Both the position numbers and the translations under genes were made by a program. From CAVRUF01 sp963716005 (GTDB taxonomy: Bacteria > Actinomycetota > Thermoleophilia > Gaiellales > Gaiellaceae): a stretch of 64,000 nt of DNA. Below are positions 45,729-57,202 of the stretch, in pieces. The DNA is taken from the NCBI GenBank assembly GCA_963716005.1, contig OY970285.1, positions 1,550,001-1,614,000 of the forward strand, written 5' to 3'. The number at the start of each line of letters is the position of its first letter. The stretch's first letter is position 1. The notes beneath the pieces were generated by a model. It worked only from the letters and a program-made list of their open reading frames with translations, searched no databases and was not told the DNA's origin.

Positions 45729-46113
45729 CTAGCTCACGCGCGCGTTGAGCGACCTGATCGCGCCGAGCAGGTCGGAGGCAATCTTGTCCTTCGTCACGTA
45801 GCCGGCGCCGCCCGACGCCCGCGCCTCGGCCACGTCGCTCGGCGCGTTCGAGCCGGTGAGGAAGAGAACGGAGGTGTCGAGGCAACTCATCGCGGATCTG
45901 GCGTGCGGCGTCGAAGCCGCCGACGACCGGCATGGAGATGTCCATGAGGACGACGTCCGGCCTCGTCTGCGACGCCAGAAGCATTGCCTCCTCGCCGTTC
46001 GACGCACGGCCCACCACGTCGATCGCTTTCTCGGTCCCGAGGAGCGCTTCGAGGCTCGCGGCGAACAGGTCGTGGTCGTCGGCGATGAGGACAGTCACGG
46101 CGTTCGTCTCCAT
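45729..46113 (-). CDS. Single-domain response regulator (frameshifted)
   Basis: About 127 residues, a receiver domain only. The acidic pocket is IADDHDLF, the phosphorylated Asp is in VVLMDISMPVVGGFDAA, the Thr is in VLFLTGSNAPSDV and the Lys in GYVTKDKIASDLLGAI. An extra base near 45880 (GCC-T-CGAC on the sense strand) breaks the frame; removal gives RDELPDTSVLFLTG. The sequence is NarL-like, but the LuxR HTH is missing: the stop follows the receiver. It may act by protein contact. No histidine kinase lies nearby. Confidence 0.8.
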
Positions 46114-46161
46114 CGGTTGACGTTATCGCGGTTTTGCAAAGAAAAGGCAAGTTTCAGCCGG

Positions 46162-47062
46162 TTAGCGGCGCTGAATCTCGAGTCCCGACCGCACGCCGAC
46201 GTGGTCGACCTGGAGCGTCGTGTGATCGAGATCGAAGCGCTCGTTCAGCATCTGCTCCAGCTCGAGCCGGATCCGGTGGCAGTCCGCGCCGGGCTCGACG
46301 AGGACGTGCGCCGAGAGCGCCGGGAATCCGCTCGTCACCGTCCAGACGTGGAGGTCGTGCGTCTCGACGACGCCGGGGTGCGCCACGATCGCCTCTCCCA
46401 CCTCGTCGGGCGGCGCGGTCTCGGGTGCGCCCTCGAGGAAGATCCGGCCCGAGTCGCGCAGGAGCGACCACGCCGCCGCGGCGGCGAGAGCGGCGACGAG
46501 CAGCGAGGCGATCGCGTCGACGCGGTTCCAGCCGGTCAGGATGATCACGACTGCCGCGAGCGCGGTTCCGGCGAACGCAGCGGCGTCGGTGGCGATGTGG
46601 AGGTAGGCGCCGCGGATGTTCAGGCTCTTGCGCTCGGCCCGGGCGAGGAGCGCCATGACGATCCCGTTCACGGCGATCCCGGCGAGGGCGACCGGGAGGA
46701 CGATCCACGCATCGACCTCGGGCGGGTCGATCAAACGGCGGATCGCCTCGTAGGTGATCCAGACCGCGATGAGCGCCAGCGCGATGCCGTTCGCCTGCGC
46801 GGCGAGGATCTCGGCGCGGGCGAAGCCGAACGTCCACGGGCCGCGCGCGGGGCGGGCGGCGGCATGCAGGGCGAAGAGCGCGAGGGCGAGCGCCGCCGCG
46901 TCGGTGAGCATGTGGCCCGGCGTCGGCGAGGAGCGCGAGCGAGTCGGCGGCGATCCCCGCTCCGATCTCGAGCACCATGAAGCCGAGGAGAAGGCCGAGC
47001 GAAACCCAGAGGAGCCGTCGGTCGGCGCTGGGCGTCGGCGCGTGGTGATGGTGGTGGCTCAC
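46162..47062 (-). CDS. Cation diffusion facilitator (Zn/Co/Cd efflux; frameshifted)
   Basis: About 300 residues of the CDF/ZnT family. A histidine-rich N-terminus (SHHHHHAP) precedes the first helix; ADSLALLADAGHMLTDAAAL holds the metal-binding HxxxD; a second site is LHIATDAAAFAGTAL; the C-terminal cytosolic domain ends in DHVGVRSGLEIQRR. Six membrane helices are expected. It exports divalent metal using the proton gradient. An extra base near 46917 (CCGG-G-CCAC) breaks the frame. The GTG start overlaps the glycosyltransferase stop (GTGA). Confidence 0.87.
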
Positions 47063-48080
47063 TTCGTGACCTTCTGGAGGAGTTCCCCGATGCGCCGCGC
47101 CTCGACCTTCACGTCGTGCTTCGCGGCCGCGGTGCGGGCGGCCGGGTTCGGGCTGGGCAGCTCGGCGGCGGAGCGCAGGCCCGATTCGATCGAGTCGACG
47201 CTCTCCGGGATCGACGAGCACCCCGGCCTCGGGCGGAACGAACTCGGGCGGGCCCCCGATCCGCGTCGCGACCACGGAACGCTCGGACGCCATGCCTTCG
47301 AGGAGCGCGATCCCGAACGGCTCGACAAGGCTCGGCTGACAGAGCACGTCGCAGGCTGCAACCCAGGTCGCGACTTCCTCGTGCGGAAGCCGACCGGTCA
47401 GGCGCAGGCCCGGGATCCCTGCGAGGCGCTCGCGTGCAGGGCCGTCGCCGACGAACGCGAGCGACCCGCGGCCGAGCCGCGCGAACGCCTCGGCGAGCCG
47501 GACGACGTTCTTCCGCTCGTCGAGTGTGCCGACGCAGAGGAAGTAAGGCTCCTCGCCCCGCCAGTCGAGCTCGCGGCGAGCCGCGTCGGCATCGTGCGGG
47601 GCGAACCGCTCGAGGTCGACGCCGGCGGAGATGACCTCGATCCGCCCGTCCGCCTCGGGGAGCTTCTTCAGCAGCTCGCCCGCGGAGGTACTCCGAGACG
47701 GCGATGATCGCCGACGCACGGCCAACGGCCATGCGGGTGAGCCGCTCGACCCCGCGCAGCTCGCCGACGTTTCGGACGTCGCGCCCGTGCGCGGTGACGA
47801 CGAGCGGCGCGCGGGCAAGACGCGACGCCACCGAAGCGATCGCTCCCGCCGGGACGAGGTAGTGCGCGTAGACCACGTCGGGCCGGTGCCGGATCGCCGC
47901 CCACGCGGCGCGCAGGGCGAACCCGATCTGCTTGCCGAGCCCGCCCGCACGCCGGTCTGTCACGACGCGGACGACCTCGTGCCCCTGCGCCTCGAGCTCC
48001 CCGGCGATGCTGCGGACGAACGTCCCGTAGTCGGGATCGTCCGGGCCGGGATAGAGCGATGAGACGAGGAGAATGCGCAC
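47059..48080 (-). CDS. GT4-family glycosyltransferase (frameshifted)
   Basis: About 340 residues of a GT-B fold transferase. The N-terminal acceptor domain has LLVSSLYPGPDDPDYGTFVRSI and VVTAHGRDVRNV; the donor domain has FLCVGTLDERKNVVRLAEAF, GRLPHEEVATWVAACDVLCQPSLVEPFGIALLEGMA (the E-x7-E motif) and VVATRIGGPPEFV. Extra bases near 47687 and 47208 break the frame; removal gives EYLRGELLKKLPEADG and VLVDPESVDSIESGL. The start is GTG 48080. It probably makes a cell-envelope or exported glycan. It is coupled to the CDF gene, though a functional link is unclear. Confidence 0.83.
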
Positions 48081-48120
48081 GGCGACTCGCCCGCCGACCC
48101 TAGCGGGAGCGGGCGATGGT

Positions 48121-48384
48121 CTACGCCGCTGTGCGGAGCCGGCGCGCCTCACGGTCGAGGCGATCGTGCGCCCGGGCACGGTGGATGATCTCGTCGGACG
48201 GGCCGTAGCGAACGTAGGCCTTGGCGATGCGCATCTCGTCCCAAAGCTCTTCGATCCGCCGCGTCAGCGCCGCAGCCTCGGCCGACTTCTCAGGATTCAA
48301 GCCGTATGCGAGGACGTCCCAGAGCTCGCGCCGCCGCTCGGTCGCCTCGTCGATCTCTGTGCGAATCTCATTCAGCGGTCTCAT
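48121..48384 (-). CDS. Hypothetical coiled-coil protein
   Basis: An 87-residue, highly charged helical protein with heptad-like Leu/Ala spacing (LTRRIEELWDEMRIAKAYVRYG, IIHRARAHDRLDREARRL). No membrane segment or cysteine. The ATG at 48384 is preferred; an in-frame GTG lies two codons upstream. Function unknown. The gap of about 70 bases to tRNA-Thr probably holds its promoter. Confidence 0.6.
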   Translation of the reverse strand: MRPLNEIRTEIDEATERRRELWDVLAYGLNPEKSAEAAALTRRIEELWDEMRIAKAYVRYGPSDEIIHRARAHDRLDREARRLRTAA

Positions 48385-48456
48385 GACCACTGAAACGAAC
48401 GAGCCACGGCCGCGTATTCCCGTTTAACTTCACGCGCGCGAAGAACCATTAAGAGG

Positions 48457-48529
48457 AGCCGGTGAGAGGACTCGAACCTCCAACCTTCGCCTTACAAAAG
48501 CGCTGCTCTGCCAATTGAGCTACACCGGC
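48457..48529 (-). tRNA. tRNA-Thr (UGU)
   Basis: On the minus strand the acceptor GCCGGTG pairs with CACCGGC, the D-arm is GCTC...GAGC, the anticodon loop TTTGTAA gives anticodon TGT (Thr, ACA/ACG), and the T-arm loop is TTCGAGT. The anticodon stem has one G-A mismatch at its outer pair; typical tRNA-Thr has one A more here, so a base error is possible. CCA is not encoded. It follows sigH by 22 bases, as tRNA and secE-nusG genes follow sigH elsewhere. Confidence 0.93.
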
Positions 48530-48551
48530 GCACCGGCATCGTAGCCCGCTC

Positions 48552-49223
48552 CTACAGGAGAACCTGGCGCGACTCCTGATGTGTCAGCACCTTGCGCTTC
48601 ACCCGCTGGAGGGCGTTGTCGATCGTCTTCGTGTCGCACCCGAGCAGCTCGGCCATCTCCTCGTACGAGTTGCCCTCCATGTAGTAGCGGAGCGCGTCCG
48701 TCTCGAGCGGGGAGAGACCGGTACCGAGTGTGAAGACGAGGCTCTGGAGCTCCTCGGTGGAGATGACGCAGATGGCGGGATCGTCGACGCCGGGGCCCGG
48801 GAGCGCGTCGCCGAGCGTGCAGTCGCCGTCCTCCTGGCCCGCGGGCGTCTGGCTGAACGAGACGTAGCCGTTCAGCGGCTGGTGCTTGAAGCGGGTCGCC
48901 GCCTTGATCGCGGTGATGATCTGGCGCGTGATGCAGAGCTCCGCGAAGCTGCGGAACGAGGTCTCCTTGTCGGTGCGGAAATCGCGGACCGCCTTGTAGA
49001 GGCCGATGAGGCCCTCCTGGATCAGGTCGTCCGACTCGCCGCCGGCGATGAAGTACGAGCTCGCCTTGAGGCGCACGAACCCCGTATAGCGGCGGATCAG
49101 CGCGTCGAGCGCGACCGGGTCACCGTTACGGGCCTTGATGACCAGACGGACGTCTTCGCTTTCGCGCTGAAGTCGTTCCGGTGTACGTGCTGGTCGTACG
49201 GCAGCCAACTGCTGGCGGGGCAT
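48552..49223 (-). CDS. sigH: SigH-type RNA polymerase sigma factor
   Basis: A 223-residue sigma-70 protein of the Bacillus SigH branch. Region 2 has LIRRYTGFVRLKASSYF, GGESDDLIQEGLIGLYKAVRDF and SFRSFAELCITRQIITAIK; region 4 has LSPLETDALRYYMEGNSYEEMAELLGCDTKTIDNALQRVKRKV. It lacks regions 1.1 and 3. The position after yacP and rlmB matches Firmicutes, where SigH drives post-exponential genes; the role in this lineage is unknown. Confidence 0.9.
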   Translation of the reverse strand: MPRQQLAAVRPARTPERLQRESEDVRLVIKARNGDPVALDALIRRYTGFVRLKASSYFIAGGESDDLIQEGLIGLYKAVRDFRTDKETSFRSFAELCITRQIITAIKAATRFKHQPLNGYVSFSQTPAGQEDGDCTLGDALPGPGVDDPAICVISTEELQSLVFTLGTGLSPLETDALRYYMEGNSYEEMAELLGCDTKTIDNALQRVKRKVLTHQESRQVLL

Positions 49224-49327
49224 GGCTTGCCTCCTGGGCGGCGGGAAGGAGAGAGCTGCTCTGGCGGATGCAACCCTAACCCTCAGGTTGAAGGTGACGG
49301 CACGCTAGCAGCGACCTGTGGAGAAAG

Positions 49328-49778
49328 TCAAGAGGTCTTTCTGCGCCAGGCCTCGAGGCGGGCACGCGTTTCCGCGTCAAGCGCGTCCTCGATCTTCGTC
49401 TTTCCCGTCCTCGGAACTGGTGCGCGACTCCGCTTTCGCGGTGGTCAGCTCACCGGCGAAGGCCTTCGACGAGCGGTGGGCCACCTCCTGCCCGGCCGTG
49501 TCGCGAACGGCGCGGTCGGAGGACACGAGCAGCACACGCTCTTCGCTTCGGCGCTCCGCCGCCAACTGCTCGAGCAGCGCGTCCGCGGGCTGGGCGAAGC
49601 GGATCTCGAGCGCGCCGATCCGGTGGTCCTCGCCCACGCCGTCGAAGACGACGACGCCGCGCGCGCCGTGCAGCGCCACGTGACCGGCGAGGAGATCCAC
49701 GAGCTCGCCGCGATCGGCGAACGACCCGGCGTGGAGCAGGTTGTAGCCGTCGACCAGGTAGAGGGTCGGCTCAGGCAT
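49328..49778 (-). CDS. YacP-like NYN/PIN-fold ribonuclease (3' frameshift)
   Basis: About 149 residues. The N-terminal TLYLVDGYNLLHAGSF carries the first catalytic aspartates of the NYN domain; GVVVFDGVG and VLLVSSDRAVRDTAGQEV provide the rest. YacP (Rae1) of Bacillus cleaves mRNA on the ribosome. The frame as read stops at 49377, but an indel near 49397 hides a tail KIEDALDAETRARLEAWRRK, ending at TGA 49328, which is typical of the family. It overlaps rlmB by 8 bp. Confidence 0.82.
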
Positions 49779-50483
49779 CGCCGCGCTGGCGCCTGGCCTC
49801 GAAGAGCGCGACGCCTGCGGCCACGCTCACGTTCAGCGATTCCACCTTGCCCCCGAGCGGAATCGAGAAGGCGTCGTCGCAGGCGCGGCGCACGCTCGGG
49901 CGGATTCCCTGGCCCTCGGAGCCGAGCACGAGGAATACGCCGGTGGTCAGATCCGCGCTCCAGACGCGCGTTTGCGCCTCGGTCTCGGTTGCCCACGCCC
50001 AGAGATCGGCGCCCTTCGTCTCCTCCAGGTAGCGGGCGAGATTGACGACGACCGCGACGGGCAGATGCTCGACCGCGCCGGCGGACGCCGAGCAAACGGC
50101 GGGGGTCACCCGCGCGGAGCGGCGCTCGGTGACGACCACTCCGGTCGCGCCTGCGGCCTCCGCGCTGCGGCACACCGCGCCGAGGTTGTGCGGGTCGGTC
50201 ACCTGGTCGAGGCAGACGATCAGCGGCTTCTCGCCACCGGCGAGCTCGTAGGCGTCGACGTAGCGGTACGGCTCGCAGAACGCGATCACGCCCTGGTGGT
50301 CGCGCGTGTGCGCGGCATCGGTGAGCACGCGGTCGGGCTCGGTTCGGATCCGCTTCACGTCCTCGAGCCACGGCTCCGAGGCGCGCGTCCGCTCCGTCGC
50401 GAGCACCTCGATCACCTCGCGGCGGCCGGCGCGGAGCACCTCGTGGACGGGGCGCCGCCCGTAGACGAGCTCGCGGGTCTGGG

Positions 50484-50487
<4 letters not shown>
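49771..50487 (-). CDS. rlmB: 23S rRNA 2'-O-ribose methyltransferase RlmB-like
   Basis: A 238-residue SpoU/TrmH protein. The N-terminal substrate-binding domain starts LVYGRRPVHEVLRAGRR. The SPOUT motifs are DQVTDPHNLGAVCRSAEAAGA (motif 1), FLVLGSEGQGI (motif 2) and FSIPLGGKVESLNVSVAAGVALFE (motif 3). RlmB methylates G2251 of 23S rRNA. It lies between cysS and yacP with short overlaps, which is the Firmicute order. Confidence 0.92.
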
Positions 50488-51773
<1,286 letters not shown>

Positions 51774-51825
51774 GACCGTAGATTCGCAGACCCCGGGGCG
51801 CGGGCGTACGGGTCACGCCCGGCCT

Positions 51826-51952
51826 GTGAGAAACTCGGCACAGAATCGGCAGGCTTCCGCGCGAAAGCCGTGTGGACTCCGCAGCTACCCTCCCTTCGGG
51901 AACGCGGGTGGCCGCCAGGAAGGGGGCCACAGCCCCTCCCAGGGTGGGGGTG
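51826..51952 (+). repeat. Dispersed intergenic element, copy B
   Basis: Matches copy A (27884-27993) in ordered blocks and ends in the same CCCCTCCCAGGGTGGGG sequence. It fills most of the 214-bp gap between cysS and aceA. Insertions of about 15 bases relative to copy A fall between the blocks (the CCCTCCCTTCGGGAA and CAGGAAGGGGG segments). Confidence 0.5.
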
Positions 51953-51957
51953 TGGCC
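51925..51957 (-). terminator. Terminator of aceB-aceA operon
   Basis: GGCCAC (51925-51930) and GTGGCC (51952-51957) enclose an inner CCCC/GGGG stem, 30 bases after the aceA stop. No T-run. It forms the end of dispersed element copy B. Confidence 0.5.
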
Positions 51958-51987
51958 GTTTCCTCGGACTGAGAGAGGCTGCGCCGC

Positions 51988-53273
51988 TTACGCGTGCGCC
52001 CGCTCGAACTGCGCCTCTTCGGTCGAGCCCTTGAGCGCGAGCGTCGAGCTTTCGCCGCCCGAGACCGCCTGCGCGACCAGGTCGAAATAGCCGGCGCCGA
52101 CCTCGCGCTGGTGCCGGGTCGCGGTGTATCCGTCCTCCTCCAGCTCGAACTCGCGCTCCTGGAGCCGCACGTACGCGGTCATGCCCTCGGCCGCGTAGCC
52201 GCCGGCCAGCTCGAACATCCCCGCGTTCAGCGCGTGGAACCCGGCCAGCGTGATGAACTGGAACCGGTAGCCCATCGCCGCGAGCCGCTGCTGGAACTCG
52301 GCGATGGTCGCGTCGTCCAGGTGACGCTTCCAATTGAACGACGGTGAGCAGTTGTAGGCGAGGAGCTTGCCCGGGAACTCCGCGTGGATCGCGGCGGCGA
52401 ACGCCTCCGCCTCGTCGAGGTCCGGCGTCGACGTCTCGCACCACAGGACGTCGGCGAACGGCGCGTACGCGAGCCCGCGCGCAATCGCGCTCTCGATCCC
52501 CGACTCCACCTGGAAGAACCCTTCGGACGTCCGCTCGCCGACCACGAAGCCGGCATCGCGTTCGTCCACGTCGCTCGTGAGCAGCGTCGCGGCCAGCGCG
52601 TCGGTGCGCGCAAATAGCACCGTGGGAATGTCGAGGACGTCGGCGGCCAACCGGGCGGCTACCAGCGTCCGCACGAACTGCGCCGTCGGGACCAGAACCT
52701 TGCCGCCGAGGTGCCCGCACTTCTTCTCCGAAGCCAGCTGATCCTCGTAGTGCACGCCCGAGGCCCCTGCCTCGATGAAGCCCTTCATCAGCTCGAATGC
52801 ATTCAGGGCGCCGCCGAAGCCCGCCTCCGCGTCCGCGACGATCGGCGCGAGCCACTCGCGCTCGCCGTTTCCTTCCGCCCACTCGATCTGGTCGGCGCGC
52901 CGCAAAGCGTTGTTCAACCGCCGCACCAATGCGGGTGCAGAGGTCGCCGGGTAGAGCGACTGGTCCGGGTACACGTTCTCGCCGAGGTTCGCGTCGGCCG
53001 CGACCTGCCAGCCGGAGAGGTAGATCGCTTTAAGGCCGGCCTTGACCATCTGAACGGCCTGGCCGCCCGACAGCGCGCCGAGCGCCGCGACGTACTCCTC
53101 GCTGTGGAGCAGCGACCACAGTCGCTCCGCCCCGCGCCGGGCGAGCGTGTGCTCGACCTGGACGGAGCCGCGCAGCCGCACGACCTCGTCGGCCGTGTAC
53201 GGGCGCTCGATCCCGGCCCAGCGCTCTTCCGCCCAGCGGCGCTCGAGCGCCTCCACCTGCTCCATGAACCCCG

Positions 53274-53277
<4 letters not shown>
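51988..53277 (-). CDS. aceA: Isocitrate lyase
   Basis: A 429-residue enzyme of the standard bacterial length. The catalytic KKCGH loop, the metal-binding ADAEAGFGG and YNCSPSFNWKRHLDD are intact. It splits isocitrate into succinate and glyoxylate, the first step of the glyoxylate shunt. The ATG overlaps the aceB stop (ATGA), so the operon order is small protein, aceB, aceA. Divergent LysR control is likely (see 54998-55016). Confidence 0.95.
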
Positions 53278-54774
<1,497 letters not shown>

Positions 54775-54794
<20 letters not shown>

Positions 54795-54918
54795 GCTCGC
54801 AGAAGTCCGGGCAGTTGCACGGACTGAGTTCCGCGGAGCTCAACACGATCACGGACGCCTTCTGCGGCGCCTCCGGCTCGTCGATCTCGGTTGCCGTGTA
54901 TGTCGCGTCTGCTCGCAT
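54775..54918 (-). CDS. 47-residue Cys-rich protein leading the glyoxylate operon
   Basis: An ATG at 54918 with an excellent ribosome site (AAGGAGG, 4-base spacing) opens a 47-codon frame that ends inside aceB. The acidic N-terminal half is followed by SPCNCPDFCERDHDLD at the C-terminus. The Cys-x-Cys-Pro-x-x-Cys-x2-Asp-His cluster looks metal-binding and resembles short CPxxC...DH modules seen in actinobacterial proteins; that resemblance is from memory. It could be a regulatory leader peptide, a metal chaperone or a redox sensor. Confidence 0.65.
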
Positions 54919-54948
54919 CGAACCTCCTTGATCGCTCGATGCCGAATG

Positions 54949-54977
54949 ACGCTAGACCGATCGGTGATATCCAGCAA
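54949..54977 (-). promoter_or_regulatory. Glyoxylate operon promoter
   Basis: On the minus strand TTGCTG (54972-54977), a 17-base spacer and TAGCGT (54949-54954), with the start about 25 bases before the ATG at 54918. Confidence 0.5.
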
Positions 54978-54997
54978 ATCGTTTCTGTAGATCAGCA

Positions 54998-55016
54998 ATA
55001 TAGAATTCCGTTATAT
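54998..55016. promoter_or_regulatory. LysR-type binding site candidate
   Basis: ATATA-N9-TATAT, containing a T-N11-A core (55001-55013). It is centred about 65 bases upstream of the predicted aceB-operon start, the usual position of a LysR recognition site, and it covers the lysR start codon. Confidence 0.5.
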
Positions 55017-55915
55017 GCAGATTTCTCAAGTCCAGGGTTTCGTCGAGGTTGCGCGGACGGCCAGCGTCAGCCGCGCGGCCGACGCGTTGTTCGTCACGCA
55101 GCCGGCCCTGACGTCGCGGCTGCAGCAGGCTCGAGGAAGAGCTTGCGGCGAAGCTCTTCCACCGAACCTCCCACGGCATGCGGCTGACCGAGGCGGGCGA
55201 GGCCTTCCTCCCCTTTGCCGTGCGCGCGCTCGAGTCGCTCTCCGACGGGCGCCAAATCGTGAACGCGTTCGAGCGCGGCGGCGCGGGGCGGCTGGCCCTC
55301 GGCGCGGCGCCGGCGCTCTCGACCTATTCGCTGCCGACGATGCTGAAGGAGTTCGCCTCCGCCCACCCGCGCGTGCGCGTGAGCGTGCGCACCGGGCATT
55401 CCGAGGAGGTGCTCGACCTCGTCCTGCGCGAGCAGGTCGATCTCGGGCTGACGCGCGTGCTGCGCCATCCCGACATCGTCTCGACGCCGCTCTACGAGGA
55501 CCGGCTCGTGCTCGTCTGCGACCCGTCGCATCGGTTCGCCGAGCGCGGGAAGATCCGCCTCGAGGAGATCGCCCGTGAGCAGCTCGTCCAGTTCGACCGC
55601 ACGTCGAGCTACACGGAGCTCACGAACGCGCTCTTCCGCACCGCCGGTGTGCAGCCGGACGCGTTGATGGAGCTCGACGCGATCGACGCGGCGAAGAAGA
55701 TGGTCGAGCTGGGCTTCGGCGTCGCGCTTCTCCCCCAGACCGCGGTCGCGGACGAGATCGCCGCCGGGCGGCTGCGCCTCATCGAGATCACGGATGCGCG
55801 GATGCCGCGACCACAGCTCGTCGCCATCCGCCGGCGCGACCGCGGCGACGCCTCCGGCACCGTCGCAGCATTTCTCGCGACTGCGACGACCGTCGGGCCC
55901 GAGCTCACGAAGTAG
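55015..55915 (+). CDS. LysR-family regulator of the glyoxylate operon (frameshifted)
   Basis: About 299 residues. The N-terminal winged HTH (VQGFVEVARTASVSRAADALFVTQPALTSRLQQLEEEL) is complete after removal of an extra G near 55129 (CAG-G-CTC). The effector domain (GRLALGAAPALSTYSLPTMLKEF, FGVALLPQTAV) follows. It is divergent from the small protein-aceB-aceA operon with a dyad covering its own start, so it probably controls both. A TATAGA box at 54999-55004 would give an almost leaderless mRNA. Overlaps gltX by 11 bp at the 3' end. Confidence 0.87.
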
Positions 55916-56960
55916 CGGCGGCGCGGCCGAGCGCCTCGTCGCGCGAGAGCGCGGCGATGACCGCCCTGAGCTCTGGCCCGCGCGGCTCACCGGTCAGCGC
56001 CAGCCGAAGCGCCCGGAGATCGGCGCCGCCCTCGCGCAGCGCGCCGAGCAGCTCGTCGGCTCCCGCGAGGTCGAGCGTGTCCGGCGCGGCCGCCCGCAGC
56101 TCGGCGAAGCGGGCCAGGGTGTCCGGAGACTGGGTCGGCTCGGGGGTCGGCGCGGAGGAGACGAGCTCGGCCAGCGCCCGCGCTTCGGCGAGATCGCGCG
56201 CGCCGCGCAGCGCCGGCGCGTACGCCAAAGGAGCATCGGCGCGTGCGGCCAGCTCCTCGTCCGAGAGAGCCGCGAGCACGTCGACGGCCAGGCGCCGCAG
56301 CCGCTGCTCGTCGTAGTGGACGTCGTGCTTCGGGAGTCCGAGCTCCTCGAGGTAGGCGCGCACCGCCTCGGCCGGAATCCCACGCTCGCGCAAGTCGCCG
56401 AGCGAAGCCGCGCCGTGGCGCTTCGAGAGCTTCGTTCCGTCCGGGCCGAGGAGCAGGCCGTGGTGGATGTACTCGGGCGGCTCGGCGCCGAGCGCGCGCG
56501 TCAGGGCCGCATGGAGCGGAGCGTTGTCGAGATGGTCGGTGCCGCGGATCACGTGCGTGATCCCGAGGTCGACGTCGTCGACGACGGAGGCGAGCTGGTA
56601 CGTCGGCCGCCCGTCGGCGCGCAGAAGCGTCGGTCGCCGTTCCTCGCGGAAGCGCACCGCACCGTCGTCCTCGCGCTCGGCCTCGCCGGTCTCGAGCATC
56701 CGCGTCGCGACCTCGGAGTATCGCGCAGCCCTTCGGCTCTGGTGCACAGGGCCCTCGTCCCACGCGATTCCGAGCCAGGTCAGGTCGTCGAGAATCCCCT
56801 CCTCCGCCTCGGCCTCGGTGCGCGCCTCGTCCGTGTCGTCGATCCGGAGGATGAAGTGGCCGGCGTGCTCGTCCGCGAAGTGCCGGTTCGCAACAGCAGT
56901 GAGCGCGCTGCCCATGTGGAGCGATCCCGTAGGGCTGGGCGCGAAGCGGACGCGAACCAC
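55905..56960 (-). CDS. gltX: Short glutamyl-tRNA synthetase-like protein
   Basis: A 351-residue class I synthetase of GlxRS type. It has RFAPSPTGSLHMGSAL (HIGH), THVIRGTDHLDNAP and KLSKRHGAASLGDL (KMSKS). Full-length GluRS is about 470-490 residues; here KLSKRHG comes near residue 178 instead of about 240, because roughly 60 residues of the connecting region are missing. A C-terminal helical part of about 150 residues remains, so it is longer than typical GluQ-RS. The start is GTG 56960. Between ispF and cysS, gltX is the expected neighbour. It may be a divergent GluRS or a GluQ-like enzyme. Confidence 0.8.
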   Translation of the reverse strand: MVRVRFAPSPTGSLHMGSALTAVANRHFADEHAGHFILRIDDTDEARTEAEAEEGILDDLTWLGIAWDEGPVHQSRRAARYSEVATRMLETGEAEREDDGAVRFREERRPTLLRADGRPTYQLASVVDDVDLGITHVIRGTDHLDNAPLHAALTRALGAEPPEYIHHGLLLGPDGTKLSKRHGAASLGDLRERGIPAEAVRAYLEELGLPKHDVHYDEQRLRRLAVDVLAALSDEELAARADAPLAYAPALRGARDLAEARALAELVSSAPTPEPTQSPDTLARFAELRAAAPDTLDLAGADELLGALREGGADLRALRLALTGEPRGPELRAVIAALSRDEALGRAAATS

Positions 56961-57014
56961 GGCGCGAGCATAGTCAGGCGTTAGGCTCGTGGCGACCCCC
57001 ACCAAGGAGCGCGC

Positions 57015-57200
57015 ATGTACTACATCGGAGCCGGCCTCATCTACCTCGCCCTGACGGTCGTGTTCGTCGCCGACGTGCTGAGGAACACGAGCCTCACGAG
57101 CGGCGCCAAGTTCGGCTGGATCGCGGCGCTCATCATCGTCCCGATCCTCGCCTGGCCGATCTACGGCTACGTCCGGCTCCGCCAGAAGCGCGGCCTCTGA
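57015..57200 (+). CDS. Small PLDc_N-type membrane protein
   Basis: A 61-residue protein with two membrane helices (GAGLIYLALTVVFVADVL and FGWIAALIIVPILAWPIYGYV) and a basic tail. The pattern of a polar loop between the helices and a closing PIYGYVRLRQKR matches the phospholipase D nuclease N-terminal domain found in small actinobacterial proteins and SpdC/cardiolipin-synthase N-termini. Function unknown. It lies 2 bases before mutY and may be co-transcribed with it. Confidence 0.75.
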   Translation: MYYIGAGLIYLALTVVFVADVLRNTSLTSGAKFGWIAALIIVPILAWPIYGYVRLRQKRGL

Positions 57201-57202
57201 CC

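Noticed and set aside
51826..51952. Reading the cysS upstream gap as a T-box or cobalamin riboswitch
   Set aside because: An AGGGTAGCTGCGG stretch on the minus strand only loosely recalls the T-box core and lacks the TGGN bulge; the related copy A is not upstream of a minus-strand gene.
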